39,339 nucleotides of DNA from an uncultured cyanobacterium (GCA_903858015.1 CAIOGZ010000090.1:1-39339), one strand, 5' to 3'; shown: positions 9,239 through 19,113, counted from the stretch's first letter. Numbers and translations: made by a program. Notes: generated by a model from the letters alone, not told the origin.

Positions 9239-10345
9239 ATGCCCACGCTCCTGATCGCCGCCAGCGGCACGGGTGGCCACCTCTTCCCAGCCCTGGCCGT
9301 GGCCGATGCCTTGCCCCCCGGCTGGCGGGTGCTGTGGCTGGGGGTGCCAGACCGGCTTGAAACCCAGCTGGTGCCAAGCCGTTACCCCTTGCATACCGTG
9401 CGGGCGGGCGGATTGCAGGGGAAAGGACTCCGCAAACTCACCAATCTCGCCCAGCTGATCCTGGCCGCTGCTCCGATCCGGCGGCTGATTCGACGCGAGC
9501 ACGTTCAGGCGGTGTTCAGCAGCGGCGGCTACATCGCAGCCCCGGCCATTTTGGCGGCCCGGTGGTGTGGCGTTCCGGTGGTTTTGCATGAGAGCAACGC
9601 GGTGCCGGGCAAGGTGACCCGCCTGCTCGGCCGCTTCTGCAGCCAGGTGGCGGTGGGTCTGCCGCAGGCTGCCGCACGGCTGCCCCACTGCCAGCCGATC
9701 CAGACCGGCACACCGGTGCGCCAGGGCTTCCTTGCTTCGGCGCCGCTGCCCGACTGGGTGCCGCCGGGCCGCGGCCCCCTCCTGCTGGTGATGGGCGGCA
9801 GCCAGGGGGCCGTGGGCCTCAACCGGATGGTGCGGCCGCTCCTGCCGCAGTTAGTCGCTGCGGGTTGCCGCGTCGTGCACCTCACCGGCAGCAACGACCC
9901 CGGGGCCGGCCGCCTCCAGCTCGCTGGTTTGGTGGAACGCCCCTTCAGCGACGAGCTACCGGGCCTGTTGCAACACTGCGACCTGGCCATCAGTCGGGCC
10001 GGTGCTGGCAGCCTCAGCGAACTGGCCGTGGCCGGCACCCCCACGATCCTGGTGCCCTACCCGGCCGCCGCCGACCGCCATCAAGATGCCAATGCCGCCG
10101 CCGCCGCCGCCCTGGGAGCTGCCGTGATCGTCTGGCAGCACGGTCCTGGCGAGCCGGCCCTGGGCCAGGCGGTATGGCGCCTGCTGGGGCCGCGGCTGCG
10201 GGGCGGCGATCCGGCCAGCGATCCCCTGATCCAGCTGCGCCAGGGCATGCAGCGGCTCGCGGTGCGCGATGCCGACCACCGCCTGGTGACGCTCATCGAG
10301 GCGCTGGTGGCCGGCCCCCGGCTGCTTCGCGCTCCAGGGCCCTGA
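9239..10345 (+). CDS. murG: UDP-GlcNAc:lipid I N-acetylglucosaminyltransferase MurG
   Basis: This 368-residue GT-B glycosyltransferase adds GlcNAc to lipid I at the cytoplasmic face of the membrane to form lipid II for peptidoglycan. The N-terminal glycine loop [10 protein letters not shown] (9-18), [23 protein letters not shown] and the C-terminal donor-site motifs [19 protein letters not shown] and HQDANA are all present. The ATG at 9239 gives the expected start; open frame upstream is antisense to the neighbouring gene. The last 53 bases overlap the 3' end of the convergent aminotransferase gene. Confidence 0.96.
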   Translation: MPTLLIAASGTGGHLFPALAVADALPPGWRVLWLGVPDRLETQLVPSRYPLHTVRAGGLQGKGLRKLTNLAQLILAAAPIRRLIRREHVQAVFSSGGYIAAPAILAARWCGVPVVLHESNAVPGKVTRLLGRFCSQVAVGLPQAAARLPHCQPIQTGTPVRQGFLASAPLPDWVPPGRGPLLLVMGGSQGAVGLNRMVRPLLPQLVAAGCRVVHLTGSNDPGAGRLQLAGLVERPFSDELPGLLQHCDLAISRAGAGSLSELAVAGTPTILVPYPAAADRHQDANAAAAAALGAAVIVWQHGPGEPALGQAVWRLLGPRLRGGDPASDPLIQLRQGMQRLAVRDADHRLVTLIEALVAGPRLLRAPGP

Positions 10346-11492
10346 GCAGCCGGCGGTTTCCCTGCCGATCGAGCAAGGCGATTCGCAGCCAGCTCTCCCC
10401 CAGCCGCTCGAACGAACGGCAATCCCGCAGCAGGATGCGGTGGTGGTTTTGTAGCCGCAGCCGCAGCGGCTCCAACGGCAGCGGTTGCCCCGCCGCTTCC
10501 CCCCGCACCAGCAGGAAATTGGCGGCTGAGGGCAGCGGCACCAGGCCGTCGACGGCCGCCAGCCGCGCCGCCAGCCAGGGCCCCTCCTGAGCCACCCAAC
10601 CCCGCACCCGCTCCAACCAGCGGGCCAGAGCGGCGCCATCGGCCAGCAACGTCTCCCCCGCCAGGGCCGCCAGCCCATTGACTGGCCAGGGATCCCGCCA
10701 GGCGGACCAGCGGGCCAGGCGCTGCGGCCCAGCCAGGGCATAGCCGAGCCGCAGGCCGGCGATCGCAAACAGCTTGGTGAGGCTGCGGATCACCACAAGG
10801 TTGGCGTGGTCGGCGAGCAGGGGAACCAGCGACTGGGCCTCCCCGTCCGGTAGTAGGGGCAGGAAGGCTTCGTCCACGATCAGCAGGGCGCAGCGCTCCA
10901 GCAGCGGCTCGAGGGAGGTACGGCTCCAGAGTTGGCCGCTGGGGTTGTGGGGATTGGTGATCCAGAGCACGCTGGCATCGGCCGCGGCCAGGTCGGCAGG
11001 CCAGCCCCCCATCGCCTCCAAAGGGAAGGGCTGGGGAAACTGCGCCGACCAGGTGAGCGGCAGCGGCAACGGCCGCCAGGGGGCGCCCCAGCAGGCGAGG
11101 GCGCGGCGGTAATCGGCGAAACCGGGCGTGGGCAGCAGGCTGGTGCCGCTGGCGGCCGCGTCGCGGGCCGCCCAGGTGAACAACTCGGCGGCCCCATTGC
11201 CGGGCAGGACGGCGGCGGGATCGAGGCCGTGATGGGCGGCGATCACCTGCCGCAGGGCGCCGTAGCCCCGGTCGGGATAGTCCCGCAGGGGGGATGGGGC
11301 GGCCCCAGGCCCCAGGCCCCAGCGGGCGCTGCCGCCAAGCCCCGAGCGCAACCGCCGCCGCAGGGCCGCCGGGGCGGGGAAGGGCACCAACGAGGCACTG
11401 GCTTCCAACAACTGCTCCGGCCGGCAGCCCAGCCGCCGGGCGATGGCGATGCGGTTGCCGCCGTGGGGGTCGGCTGCCGGAGGGCCCGCCAT
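10293..11492 (-). CDS. cobD: CobD/CobC-like L-threonine-O-3-phosphate decarboxylase (class I/II aminotransferase fold)
   Basis: This is a 399-residue fold-type I PLP enzyme. The [13 protein letters not shown] start is typical of CobD/CobC, which makes aminopropanol phosphate for the cobamide nucleotide loop. PLP-site motifs follow: [20 protein letters not shown] and the lysine motif [15 protein letters not shown], with the C-terminal arginine strand ESWLRIALL. Family position is inferred from the HGGN start; histidinol-phosphate aminotransferase is the main alternative, but its usual N-terminus is not seen. The gene ends inside the 3' end of murG (53-base overlap). Confidence 0.82.
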   Translation of the reverse strand: MAGPPAADPHGGNRIAIARRLGCRPEQLLEASASLVPFPAPAALRRRLRSGLGGSARWGLGPGAAPSPLRDYPDRGYGALRQVIAAHHGLDPAAVLPGNGAAELFTWAARDAAASGTSLLPTPGFADYRRALACWGAPWRPLPLPLTWSAQFPQPFPLEAMGGWPADLAAADASVLWITNPHNPSGQLWSRTSLEPLLERCALLIVDEAFLPLLPDGEAQSLVPLLADHANLVVIRSLTKLFAIAGLRLGYALAGPQRLARWSAWRDPWPVNGLAALAGETLLADGAALARWLERVRGWVAQEGPWLAARLAAVDGLVPLPSAANFLLVRGEAAGQPLPLEPLRLRLQNHHRILLRDCRSFERLGESWLRIALLDRQGNRRLLRALEREAAGGRPPAPR

Positions 11493-11717
11493 CGGCAGCG
11501 AGGGTCGTGGGGGAGGGGTGCCCCAGAGCTACCACGGAGTCGGCGCAGCCCTGGCTGGAGCGGCTACGGGCTTGCCAGCCCCAGGTCCGGCCGTGCACAC
11601 CATGCGCAGGGCCTGGAACGGCGGTACAACGGGGCCAGCGCTGGGATCTGAGCCATGGCCAACCGATGCTCGCTGCGGCCCCCATCCCCCTTGGCGCCAA
11701 CGCTTCGAGCCCGATCC

Positions 11718-12611
11718 ATGCAACGCCGATCCCTGCAGCGCCCCTGCCTGCGATTGGGCCTGGGACAAGGCCGGGCCAGGGGCTGGGCCGCCGGTCTGGG
11801 CAGGGGTCTAGTACCGGCTCTGCTGACGGGGCTGGTCACGGGGCTGCTGCCACTCCTGTTGCCCTCGATGGCAGCGGCCGCCCCCGCCGGCGACGACCTG
11901 ATCCGCTTGCTGCAACGGCAGCCCTGTGGGGGATGCCGGCTCCAGGACGCCGATCTCGTCCAGGCCGACCTGCGGGACGCCGACCTGCGCAATGCCCAGC
12001 TGCAGCGGGCCAACCTCAGTCAGGCGCGCTTGGATGGGGCGGTGCTGGCCGGAGCGGATCTGCGCTTCACCAGTCTCCAGGGCGCTTCGCTGCGGGGGGC
12101 TGACCTGCGCGGCGCCCAGTTGGAGGGCACCGACCTGCGCCACAGCGACCTGAGCGCCGCCCAGCTCGATCCAGGCGCCCTGCGCCGCAGCCACTGGGAT
12201 GGGGCGATCGGGCTGGGGGCCGACCAGTTCGACTACGCCCAACTGCACAACGCTGGCGTGCAAGCGGCGGCGGCGGGCCGCTACCCGGAGGCGGAAACCT
12301 TCTTCAGCCAGGCGATCGAACGCCAACCCGAGGCAGCGGTGAGCTGGGTGGGCCGGGGCGTCAGCCGCAATGAGCAGGGCAGCACTGACCTGGCCGCCCA
12401 AGACCTCAACCGGGCGGCGACCCTGCTGGAGCAGGCGGGGGACCCCCAGGCCGCCCGCGACCTGCGCAAGGCGGCCACGGCGATCAGCCAACCTGAAGCC
12501 AAGCCTCGGGGGGGCAATGGGCTCGGTGGGCAGCTGCTCAGCGGAGCGGCCGCCATGGCCTCAGCCCTGGCGCCCCTAGCGATCAAGTTTCTGGTGCCCC
12601 TGGCGTTTTAA
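11718..12611 (+). CDS. Secreted pentapeptide-repeat protein with TPR-like C-terminal part
   Basis: From the ATG at 11718 the product is 297 residues; an ATG at 11655 would add 21. An Arg-rich n-region and a long hydrophobic segment (LVPALLTGLVTGLLPLLLPS) end at AAAAP, so it is exported. The mature start QPCGGCRLQDADL has a CxxC, followed by about 14 A(D/N)Lxx pentapeptides forming a right-handed quadrilateral helix. Then comes a TPR-like helical pair (GRYPEAETFFSQAIERQPEAAVSWVGRG) and a hydrophobic C-terminal tail (AMASALAPLAIKFLVPLAF) that may anchor it. This combination is common in cyanobacteria and the molecular role is unknown. Confidence 0.85.
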   Translation: MQRRSLQRPCLRLGLGQGRARGWAAGLGRGLVPALLTGLVTGLLPLLLPSMAAAAPAGDDLIRLLQRQPCGGCRLQDADLVQADLRDADLRNAQLQRANLSQARLDGAVLAGADLRFTSLQGASLRGADLRGAQLEGTDLRHSDLSAAQLDPGALRRSHWDGAIGLGADQFDYAQLHNAGVQAAAAGRYPEAETFFSQAIERQPEAAVSWVGRGVSRNEQGSTDLAAQDLNRAATLLEQAGDPQAARDLRKAATAISQPEAKPRGGNGLGGQLLSGAAAMASALAPLAIKFLVPLAF

Positions 12612-12636
12612 ATCCGGCTGGCCAGCGCTGCGTCGG

Positions 12637-15105
12637 TCAATAGGGCGACTGGCCGCTGCTGGTGCCGAGCAGGCGGCGGGCATCGCGGCTACTGGGCTGG
12701 TAGCCGTAACCCCAGGTGCCCCCCTGGTTGTCATCAATGATGCGGGGGGTCACCATGATCACCAGCTCGCGCTTGGCGCGGTTGCTACTGCTGCTGCGGA
12801 AGAACTGACCGATCAAAGGAATATCACCGAGGATCGGCCATTTCTGCACCGTTTCGGTGTCGCGGTCGGAGATCACGCCGGTGAGGATCAGGGTCTGACC
12901 ATCGCGAACCCGGGCGCTGCCCGTATCCAGCCGACGCACCGCGAGGATATCGATATTGCCACAACCTGCGACAGGCTCCTGCCGAACCGTTGCTGAAATC
13001 GCGGGGGACATGGAGAAGGTCACAAAACCGTTGTCGTCGATCTTGGCAATGCGGGCCCCAAAGCTGAGGCCGGCAATACCAAACTGGGGTTGGCAGGAAT
13101 TGCCGTTACCATTTGTACCCGTATTCACGGTGTAGTTGGTGATCACCTGCTCCCCTACGGTCACGAAGGATTCGTTGGCCTTGGTGCGGCCGATCGTGGC
13201 CAGGTTTAAACCGCTAGCTCCCGTTGAAGACGAGGAGCTAGATCCGGATGAAGCCGAACCCATCGCCTGGATGTTCACGGCCTGCTGATCATCGCCAGCG
13301 CGAAGCTCCTCGCTGTTTTCACTTAGAATCAACGTGGGGCTGGCAAGCACCTTGGTGCTGGCTGATTCAATCGTGGCCTTGAGGAAATTGTAGAAGTTAT
13401 CGCGGGGATAGGATAGGCCAGGGTTGCGGCGGGTGGCATCTTTGAAAACGGAAGCATAAGGATTGCTGGGATACAATGAATTCCGCTGGACGCCACCAGT
13501 TACGTTGTACCCAGTCGGCGCCTCAGTGGTAATTTTGCCCGTCTCGGCGTCGACGTCAAAGCTGACGCTGTCACCCGGATAGGTACGGCCAAAAGCATCG
13601 GCCTTTGGAGGCAGGAATGCGCCAAAGGCTCCCAGCATCTGTCCTGAGTCGTTGACAATAAAATTATTGCCATACCGAAAGGCGAAGCTGTTGTCGACTG
13701 ACCTGTCATTGTTCAAGGTCACATCCAGAATCTTCACCGAAAGTGCTACCTGCCGCTGGCGCAGGTCCAGCTGCCGCAGGTAGGTTTCCGCCACCGCCAC
13801 CACGGCGGGGCTGCCCACCAGGGTGATCGTGGACAGGCGGGAATCGGTGCTGGCCTGCAGTCCTAGCAGCGGGCCTGCCATCGCCCCGTAAGCCTCCACC
13901 CGGGTGCTGCTGCTCGATTGGGTGGTGGCACTGCTGCTGCCCGTGGCCACGGCCTGGTTGAGGTTCACCCCCTGGGTGACGGCCGTCGTGATTGTATTGG
14001 TCTTGGCCACCTGGGCACCCAGGGTGGCGAGGTAATCCGCGGCGGAGTTGGCACTCACCTGGTTGAGGCGATACACCTTCGAGAGCTGGGCTCCAAACCC
14101 CTTGCCCAGCACACCGGTGCCCGCCATCAAGGTGTTGCCCTCGAGCTTGCCCTGCAGGCCCGCCGCAAGCAGCACCGAATTGATGGCCCGCGCATAACTT
14201 TCACCCCGGAAGCTGATCGAGATTCGCCGCTCCCCAGCTTGCTCTAAGCCTTTGGAGCCATTGGAGCCGGGGCTGCTGGAGGCCTGGCTAGTCCGGTCAT
14301 CATTCACATACACGAAGCCATAGTTCCCCAGGCGGCTGAGCGACATCAGCACCACCCGGGCCGGAGCGTTCTGCAACGTCATCGTGACCGGCGGCCCGCT
14401 TAGCGTCACAAAGCCCGAATTGGCAATCAGGATCGAGCCCACTGCCATGTCACCCGCCGGCGGCGCCACGGCCCGAGCTTGCAGCGGCGGTACCACGGCC
14501 GGTTGGGGCAGCCGGCCAGGCAGGCGCAGATCGGGGCCGTAGGTCTGCTGCGAAGCCAAGGGTTGGGTGGCGAAGCTGAGGATCAAGTTGGTGCCATCGG
14601 CGCTCACCACCGGCCGAGCCAGCCCATAGCCCTGCAGCGGCGTCACCCGCAGGTCGTACTGGGTGGCAGCGCCAGCGATGCTGATGCTGCCGATCCCCGC
14701 CTCCGGCAGGGAAAGGCTTTGGGGTCCGCGGCGCAGGCTGGTGGCACGGGCCACGAACAGGCGCCCCTGCCAGGCGTTGCCCACCCGGGTTTGCAACAAC
14801 TGCGGCCCAGCGCCCACCCCCCGGATCACCACCTCCACCGCATCGCTGCGGCGCTCAACCCCCAGCTCCAACGGCGCTGTGCCGGCTGACACCGGCAGGG
14901 CTGGGCTGGCCCGGCTGGGGCTGGGTGCCGCTGGGATCGCCCCGTTCAGCGCCTGCTGCGGTTGGGCCTGGGCCGGCCCCGCCGCTGCCTGGTAACCGAG
15001 CGCCAAGCCGGCGGCCACGCCCAAGCCGAACAGAGCTGGCGGGACGGCTGGCAAGCAGCGGTAGGGCCCGCAGGCGGCGGGGTCGCAGGGGAAGGAGGCA
15101 GGCAC
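12637..15105 (-). CDS. pilQ: Type IV pilus secretin PilQ
   Basis: This 822-residue outer-membrane secretin forms the channel for type IV pili and natural transformation. In order it has a signal region (LFGLGVAAGLALGYQA), an AMIN domain (about 80-180) for peptidoglycan or septal binding, an STN-like domain (VTMTLQNAPARVVLMSLSRL), secretin N repeats (VYRLNQVSANSAADYLATL and LVGSPAVVAVAETYLRQLD) and the C-terminal secretin core with VRDGQTLILTGVI and PILGDIPLIGQFF. Several Ser/Gly-rich insertions occur. The start is GTG at 15105, 15 bases after pilO. The middle of the gene (about 13040-13740) is less GC-rich than its flanks. Confidence 0.95.
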   Translation of the reverse strand: MPASFPCDPAACGPYRCLPAVPPALFGLGVAAGLALGYQAAAGPAQAQPQQALNGAIPAAPSPSRASPALPVSAGTAPLELGVERRSDAVEVVIRGVGAGPQLLQTRVGNAWQGRLFVARATSLRRGPQSLSLPEAGIGSISIAGAATQYDLRVTPLQGYGLARPVVSADGTNLILSFATQPLASQQTYGPDLRLPGRLPQPAVVPPLQARAVAPPAGDMAVGSILIANSGFVTLSGPPVTMTLQNAPARVVLMSLSRLGNYGFVYVNDDRTSQASSSPGSNGSKGLEQAGERRISISFRGESYARAINSVLLAAGLQGKLEGNTLMAGTGVLGKGFGAQLSKVYRLNQVSANSAADYLATLGAQVAKTNTITTAVTQGVNLNQAVATGSSSATTQSSSSTRVEAYGAMAGPLLGLQASTDSRLSTITLVGSPAVVAVAETYLRQLDLRQRQVALSVKILDVTLNNDRSVDNSFAFRYGNNFIVNDSGQMLGAFGAFLPPKADAFGRTYPGDSVSFDVDAETGKITTEAPTGYNVTGGVQRNSLYPSNPYASVFKDATRRNPGLSYPRDNFYNFLKATIESASTKVLASPTLILSENSEELRAGDDQQAVNIQAMGSASSGSSSSSSTGASGLNLATIGRTKANESFVTVGEQVITNYTVNTGTNGNGNSCQPQFGIAGLSFGARIAKIDDNGFVTFSMSPAISATVRQEPVAGCGNIDILAVRRLDTGSARVRDGQTLILTGVISDRDTETVQKWPILGDIPLIGQFFRSSSSNRAKRELVIMVTPRIIDDNQGGTWGYGYQPSSRDARRLLGTSSGQSPY

Positions 15106-15120
15106 GGTTCAGGGGACAGG

Positions 15121-16083
15121 TCAGGGGGCAGGAGCTGGGAGGGGAGCTGGCGAGGAGGCCGCCGCAGCGGCGGGGCGCCTGCCGGCAGCAGGCGCTGGCG
15201 GGCTGGGCTGGCGCGCTGGTCTCCTGGCCCGGCCTGCCCCAGGCGTGGCCTGGGAAGGCTTGGCGCCATAGAGCGTGATCAACAGCTTCATCAGCACGGG
15301 CTGCGGTTGGCTCGCCGCTGCCGCTGCGGCGGAACCCGCCGCAGCGGGCTTGTCGTCGCGACTCAGCTGCAGATCGCTTGGCATCACCAGCACATTGAGC
15401 CGCTCCAGCCGCCGCAGGAAATCGATCAGGCCGGGATACGACCCCTTGGTGCTGATCAGAATCGTTTCGGTGTTGAGGCCCTTGATCTGGCCCGATCCGC
15501 TATCGCCGTCGGTGGCGGCAGGCCCGGGGTCACCATCCTCAGGGGCACCATCCCCAGGGGCAGCATCCATCGGGGCTGCTGCGCTGGTCTGCCAAGGCTT
15601 GCCACCATCCTGGGACGCCGACTTGGCGGCCGGGGCCCCAGCCGAAGCGGAAGCTTGGCCAGCGGGCTTCGACTCGCCAGGCTTGTCCGTCGAGCTGGAG
15701 GCCGGCGGCGCAGCCGCCTGGGGTTCAAACAGGTCCAGCTGCACCCCGGCCAGCTTGGCCTGCTGATCGAGCATGGCCATCAAGGTGGAAAGATCACCGC
15801 TGCCGCTCACGATCTCGAACAACTTGGACTGTTGGGCCTCGGCCCTTTCCTCCTCCCCATCCAAAGCCCGGACCTGGGCTCGGTTGAGGAACACCTGCTC
15901 GCGCAGCTCCTCCATCTGCTGACGCCGTTTGAGGTCGTGCTGCAGCCCCATCCACTGGGGCAGCACCACGCTGGCCAGCAGCAGAAAGGCCAACAAGCCC
16001 CCGAGAGCGATCGGTACCCCCAGCCAGAAAGCGCGCAGCCAGGCAGCGGAAACCTGGCTGCCCCCAGCCTGAAGATTGGTCAT
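15121..16083 (-). CDS. pilO: Type IV pilus inner-membrane protein PilO
   Basis: This 320-residue bitopic protein has one TM (about 21-43), a coiled coil (QHDLKRRQQMEELREQVFLN) and a ferredoxin-like periplasmic domain (TKGSYPGLIDFLRRLERLNVLV). That is the PilO plan linking PilM-PilN to the secretin. Between the coiled coil and the last domain there is a long Ala/Ser/Gly/Asp/Pro insertion (about residues 125-205), and the C-terminus is Pro/Ala/Arg-rich; both are low complexity. The ATG overlaps the pilN stop by 4 bases (ATGA). Confidence 0.92.
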   Translation of the reverse strand: MTNLQAGGSQVSAAWLRAFWLGVPIALGGLLAFLLLASVVLPQWMGLQHDLKRRQQMEELREQVFLNRAQVRALDGEEERAEAQQSKLFEIVSGSGDLSTLMAMLDQQAKLAGVQLDLFEPQAAAPPASSSTDKPGESKPAGQASASAGAPAAKSASQDGGKPWQTSAAAPMDAAPGDGAPEDGDPGPAATDGDSGSGQIKGLNTETILISTKGSYPGLIDFLRRLERLNVLVMPSDLQLSRDDKPAAAGSAAAAAASQPQPVLMKLLITLYGAKPSQATPGAGRARRPARQPSPPAPAAGRRPAAAAASSPAPLPAPAP

Positions 16084-16847
16084 GGCAACAGACCTTCCGC
16101 CCGCAGCAACTGCAGCCGCCGGGCCATGCCCTCGGAACCAAGCCGGCCGAGCAGCTCCAGCTGCCGGGGAGGGTCCAGGGGCGCGAAGGGAACGGACAGC
16201 TCAAAGGCCAGCGGGCCAGGCTGGGGCGCTGGCTTCAGCCCAGAGCTGGCGCCAGTGCTGCGGCCGGCAGCCACGGGCTCACTGGGCTGGCGCTCCACCT
16301 TTTTGAGCCGCAACGCCGGGCCAGCCAACAGTGGCGAACGCTGTAGTTGGAGTTGCAGCGCATTGATGCGCTGCAGGGCCAGGGGGTCGTAGGCCTGACC
16401 CTTGAGCACCAGGTTGGCGCCGCTGGCATCCACCGAACGGAGCTGAACCCCCGCCGGGGTGCTGAGCTGCAGCGCGGTGAGTAGGGCCGAAGAGCTGCGG
16501 CCGGAGGTCAGGGCGGTAACCAGGGCCCGGTTGGTGTGCTGGATCTGGCCCAGCTTGCGCCGGCGTCCCAGCAGCTCGCTTTGCAAGGCGGCGGCCTGGT
16601 CTTCGTAGACCTCCAGCTGGCCCATCTGGGCCTGCAGCAGGCCCTTTTGCACCAGCAACGCCGCTGCAAGCAGCAGCATCCCGCCGGCCAGGGCCAGGCC
16701 GATCAGGGCCCCCCGCAACAGCAAGGAGCGGCGCTGGACGAGGGTGCCGGACAGGGATTCCTGCCCCAGCAGGCGGCGCCGCTCCCGCAGCAGGTCCAAC
16801 ACCAGGGCGGCCTGGGCGTCACCGCCATGGTTGCTGAGGGGTTTCAC
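16080..16847 (-). CDS. pilN: Type IV pilus inner-membrane protein PilN
   Basis: This 255-residue protein has a cytoplasmic N-terminus (DLLRERRRLLG), one TM (LLLRGALIGLALAGGMLLLAA, about 45-65), a periplasmic coiled coil and a small alpha/beta domain. It pairs with PilO and binds PilM at its N-terminus. The start is a GTG that overlaps the pilM stop by 4 bases (GTGA), and its own stop overlaps pilO, so the whole set is translationally coupled. Confidence 0.92.
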   Translation of the reverse strand: MKPLSNHGGDAQAALVLDLLRERRRLLGQESLSGTLVQRRSLLLRGALIGLALAGGMLLLAAALLVQKGLLQAQMGQLEVYEDQAAALQSELLGRRRKLGQIQHTNRALVTALTSGRSSSALLTALQLSTPAGVQLRSVDASGANLVLKGQAYDPLALQRINALQLQLQRSPLLAGPALRLKKVERQPSEPVAAGRSTGASSGLKPAPQPGPLAFELSVPFAPLDPPRQLELLGRLGSEGMARRLQLLRAEGLLP

Positions 16848-17743
16848 GCGGCAGGCTCCGCCGTAGCCAGTCCCTCGATCACCAGGGAATCAAAGGGGGT
16901 GGAGCTGAGGGTTTCGAGGCTCACCCCGAGCTGGGCTGCCACCGCCTCCGCCTCCGGCAGCGGCGCGCTCTGCAGCAGTCGCAGTCCCCGCACCTCCGGG
17001 TCGGTGCGGCGGTAAAAGGCGAGGCTGCGGGCCACCTCCTCCACCAACCGATCGCCTGGGGCCGGCAGGATCCGGTGGTAGCGGGGGATTCCATCGCGCA
17101 CCAGCAGCAGCCGGGTACCCCCCAGCGAGGGGGAGAGCAGCACCACCAGGTCGCGGCTGGCCAGGGCATCGAGGTGGCAGCGCAGGCCAAGAAACTCACA
17201 CGATTGGGCCGGTGCGAGCCGTTCGAGCTGGACACCGGCATGGTTGAACACCTCGATCCAGGCGTCGACCAACGGGCGCGGGCTGGCGGCGACCACGGCC
17301 CGCGCAACCGATCCTGTCAGGGGCTGGAGATCGATCACCGCATCCTGCAGGGGGAAGGGAAGCCGCAGCTCGGCGGCATCGAGTTCCCTTACCGCCTGGA
17401 GCGGATCCTCCGGCAGGGTCTGGCCTGCCGACCATTCGATCACGCGCCACTGCACCGCTTGGGGGGGAAGGGCCGCCATGACCAAAGCGCCCATCAAGTT
17501 GTCACGGACGATCAGATCACCGATCAGATCGCCGATCGGCTCCTTTTCCAGGGGCATGCCATCCCGACAGGTGAGGGGCGGCAACGGGGCGTCAAAGCGA
17601 ATCGATCCCGGTCCACCATCCGCCAGCACCTGCCCCCGCAGGCCCTGATCCTGCAATTCGATCAACACCAGGCGCGGAAACAATCGGGCCCGCAGCGGTC
17701 GCAGCTTCTCCCGCAGGTCCTCGACCAGGCTGGCTAGCTCCAA
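16844..17743 (-). CDS. pilM: Type IV pilus assembly ATPase-fold protein PilM
   Basis: This 299-residue cytoplasmic protein has an actin/FtsA-like fold, forms the inner ring under PilN and is the first gene of the pil operon. Visible features are the LVLIEL strand, a central IDLQPLTG...VVAASPRPLVD segment, the DALASRDLVVLLSPSLGGTRLLLV nucleotide-side strands and the C-terminal EVARSLAFYRR helix. The protein is shorter than typical proteobacterial PilM (about 350). The only in-frame start in place is TTG at 17743. pilP is absent, as usual in cyanobacteria. Confidence 0.88.
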   Translation of the reverse strand: MELASLVEDLREKLRPLRARLFPRLVLIELQDQGLRGQVLADGGPGSIRFDAPLPPLTCRDGMPLEKEPIGDLIGDLIVRDNLMGALVMAALPPQAVQWRVIEWSAGQTLPEDPLQAVRELDAAELRLPFPLQDAVIDLQPLTGSVARAVVAASPRPLVDAWIEVFNHAGVQLERLAPAQSCEFLGLRCHLDALASRDLVVLLSPSLGGTRLLLVRDGIPRYHRILPAPGDRLVEEVARSLAFYRRTDPEVRGLRLLQSAPLPEAEAVAAQLGVSLETLSSTPFDSLVIEGLATAEPAA

Positions 17744-17768
17744 AGGGTCGGGTCAGCTCAGCGATAAA

Positions 17769-17798
17769 GTATCAGAATTAAGGCTATTCTCCGTGCAA
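17769..17798 (-). promoter_or_regulatory. Candidate promoter of the pilMNOQ operon
   Basis: On the minus strand a -35-like TTGCAC (plus 17793-17798) and a -10-like TGATAC (plus 17769-17774) are 18 bases apart. They lie in a short AT-rich patch 26 to 55 bases before the pilM start. There is no experimental support. The spacing and the local composition change are the evidence. Confidence 0.4.
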
Positions 17799-17845
17799 GT
17801 GCAGCAAAGTGCAGGTTATTTGCGGCAAGTTGCTACAGGCGCCTG

Positions 17846-17911
17846 CCCCAGCGCAGGCCTCGGCACTGGGCGGGCACCAGCCCCAGGCCAGGCACGAGGC
17901 CTGCGCTGGGG
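17846..17911 (-). terminator. Large hairpin after pyrD
   Basis: A perfect 17-bp inverted repeat (17846-17862 with 17895-17911, arm starting CCCCAGCGCAGG) has a 32-base loop and begins 2 bases past the pyrD stop. No T run follows on the minus strand. It probably ends or stabilises the pyrD message and separates it from the pil promoter. Confidence 0.55.
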
Positions 17912-17912
17912 A

Positions 17913-19100
17913 TCAGCGCCAGGCCAGGGACGAACCCACCGCCTCGCTCAGGCAAGACAGGCCATGCCGTTCCAGCTGAAGCAGCAAGCCCTCAAGAATC
18001 TGGGGTACCAGGTCGGGCCCTGCGTAAATCCAACCGGTGTACACCTGCACCAGGGAAGCCCCGGCCGTGATCCGCTCCCAGGCGGCCTCGGGGCCATCGA
18101 TGCCCCCCACTCCGATCAGGGGCAGGGCAGGGCCCGCCGTGGCCCGCAGCCGCCGCAGCACCTCCAGGGCCCGCGGCCGTAATGGACAGCCGCTCAGTCC
18201 CCCCGCCTCCTCGGCCAGGCAACGGCCGGTGGCGGCCAAGCGTCGCTGGCCCAGGCCCAGCCGATCCTGGCTGGTGTTTACCGCGATCACGCCGGCCAAG
18301 CCTTCCTCGTAGGCCAGCCGGGCAATGGCATCGATGGCATCATCTTCGAGATCGGGCGCGATCTTCACCAGCAGCGGCGGGCAGGCCGGCAGCCGCCGCA
18401 GCCGTTCCACCAGCCGGCGGAGCTGGTTTTCCTGCTGGAGCTCCCGTAACCCCGGCGTGTTGGGCGAACTCACATTCACCACGGCATAGTCGGCGAGGGG
18501 AGCCAGCAGTTCCAGCGAAGCGGCGTAGTCGTCCGGCGCCAGCTCCAAGGAGGTGAGGCGCGACTTACCCAAGTTGATCCCCAGCACGGCCGGCCGTCGC
18601 CCCGGCGGCGGCAGCTTCTGGCGCTCCAGGATGCGGCGCACCGCTTTGGCGCCGCGATTGTTGAAGCCCATGCGGTTGAGGGCGGCCCGCTCCGCCGCCA
18701 GGCGAAACAGGCGGGGCTTTGGATTGCCGGGCTGGGCTTCCCAGGTCACGGTGCCGAGTTCGGCGAAGCCGAAGCCGAAGCAATCCCAGAGGGCAGCGGC
18801 CACCCCGTTTTTATCAAATCCGGCGGCCAGACCGACCGGATTGGCAAAGCGACAGCCAAACAGGGTCTGCTGGAGGCGTGGATCGCGGCGCTGCAGTTCG
18901 GAGGCCAGCCCCCCCAGCGTGTCGCGCACCAGGGGCCAGTCTCTGCGCAGGGCGATTTCAGCCAGCAACGCGAGGCTGGCTTGACTCAGCTGCTCGGCGT
19001 CGGCGCCGTCATCGCTGCGCAGCAGGGGCTCCACAAAGCGGCGGTACAGACTGCCGGTGGCACCAGGTCGGGACGGCGGTGGGGAAGGATCGATCAGCAT
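17913..19100 (-). CDS. pyrD: Dihydroorotate dehydrogenase (quinone), class 2
   Basis: This 395-residue membrane-associated flavoenzyme oxidises dihydroorotate to orotate in pyrimidine synthesis, passing electrons to quinone. The N-terminal helices ([13 protein letters not shown]) are the quinone-tunnel part of class 2 enzymes. FMN and substrate motifs are present: [32 protein letters not shown] with the class 2 catalytic serine, and GVGGIDG near the end. The ATG at 19100 lies 13 bases after rnhA, so the two genes form an operon. Confidence 0.96.
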   Translation of the reverse strand: MLIDPSPPPSRPGATGSLYRRFVEPLLRSDDGADAEQLSQASLALLAEIALRRDWPLVRDTLGGLASELQRRDPRLQQTLFGCRFANPVGLAAGFDKNGVAAALWDCFGFGFAELGTVTWEAQPGNPKPRLFRLAAERAALNRMGFNNRGAKAVRRILERQKLPPPGRRPAVLGINLGKSRLTSLELAPDDYAASLELLAPLADYAVVNVSSPNTPGLRELQQENQLRRLVERLRRLPACPPLLVKIAPDLEDDAIDAIARLAYEEGLAGVIAVNTSQDRLGLGQRRLAATGRCLAEEAGGLSGCPLRPRALEVLRRLRATAGPALPLIGVGGIDGPEAAWERITAGASLVQVYTGWIYAGPDLVPQILEGLLLQLERHGLSCLSEAVGSSLAWR

Positions 19101-19113
19101 GGCCCGACGCTGG

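Noticed and set aside
9956-11700. Long minus-strand frames overlapping murG and the CobD-like gene
   Set aside because: Composition is Gly/Arg/Trp-rich; the real genes in other frames have full motif sets.
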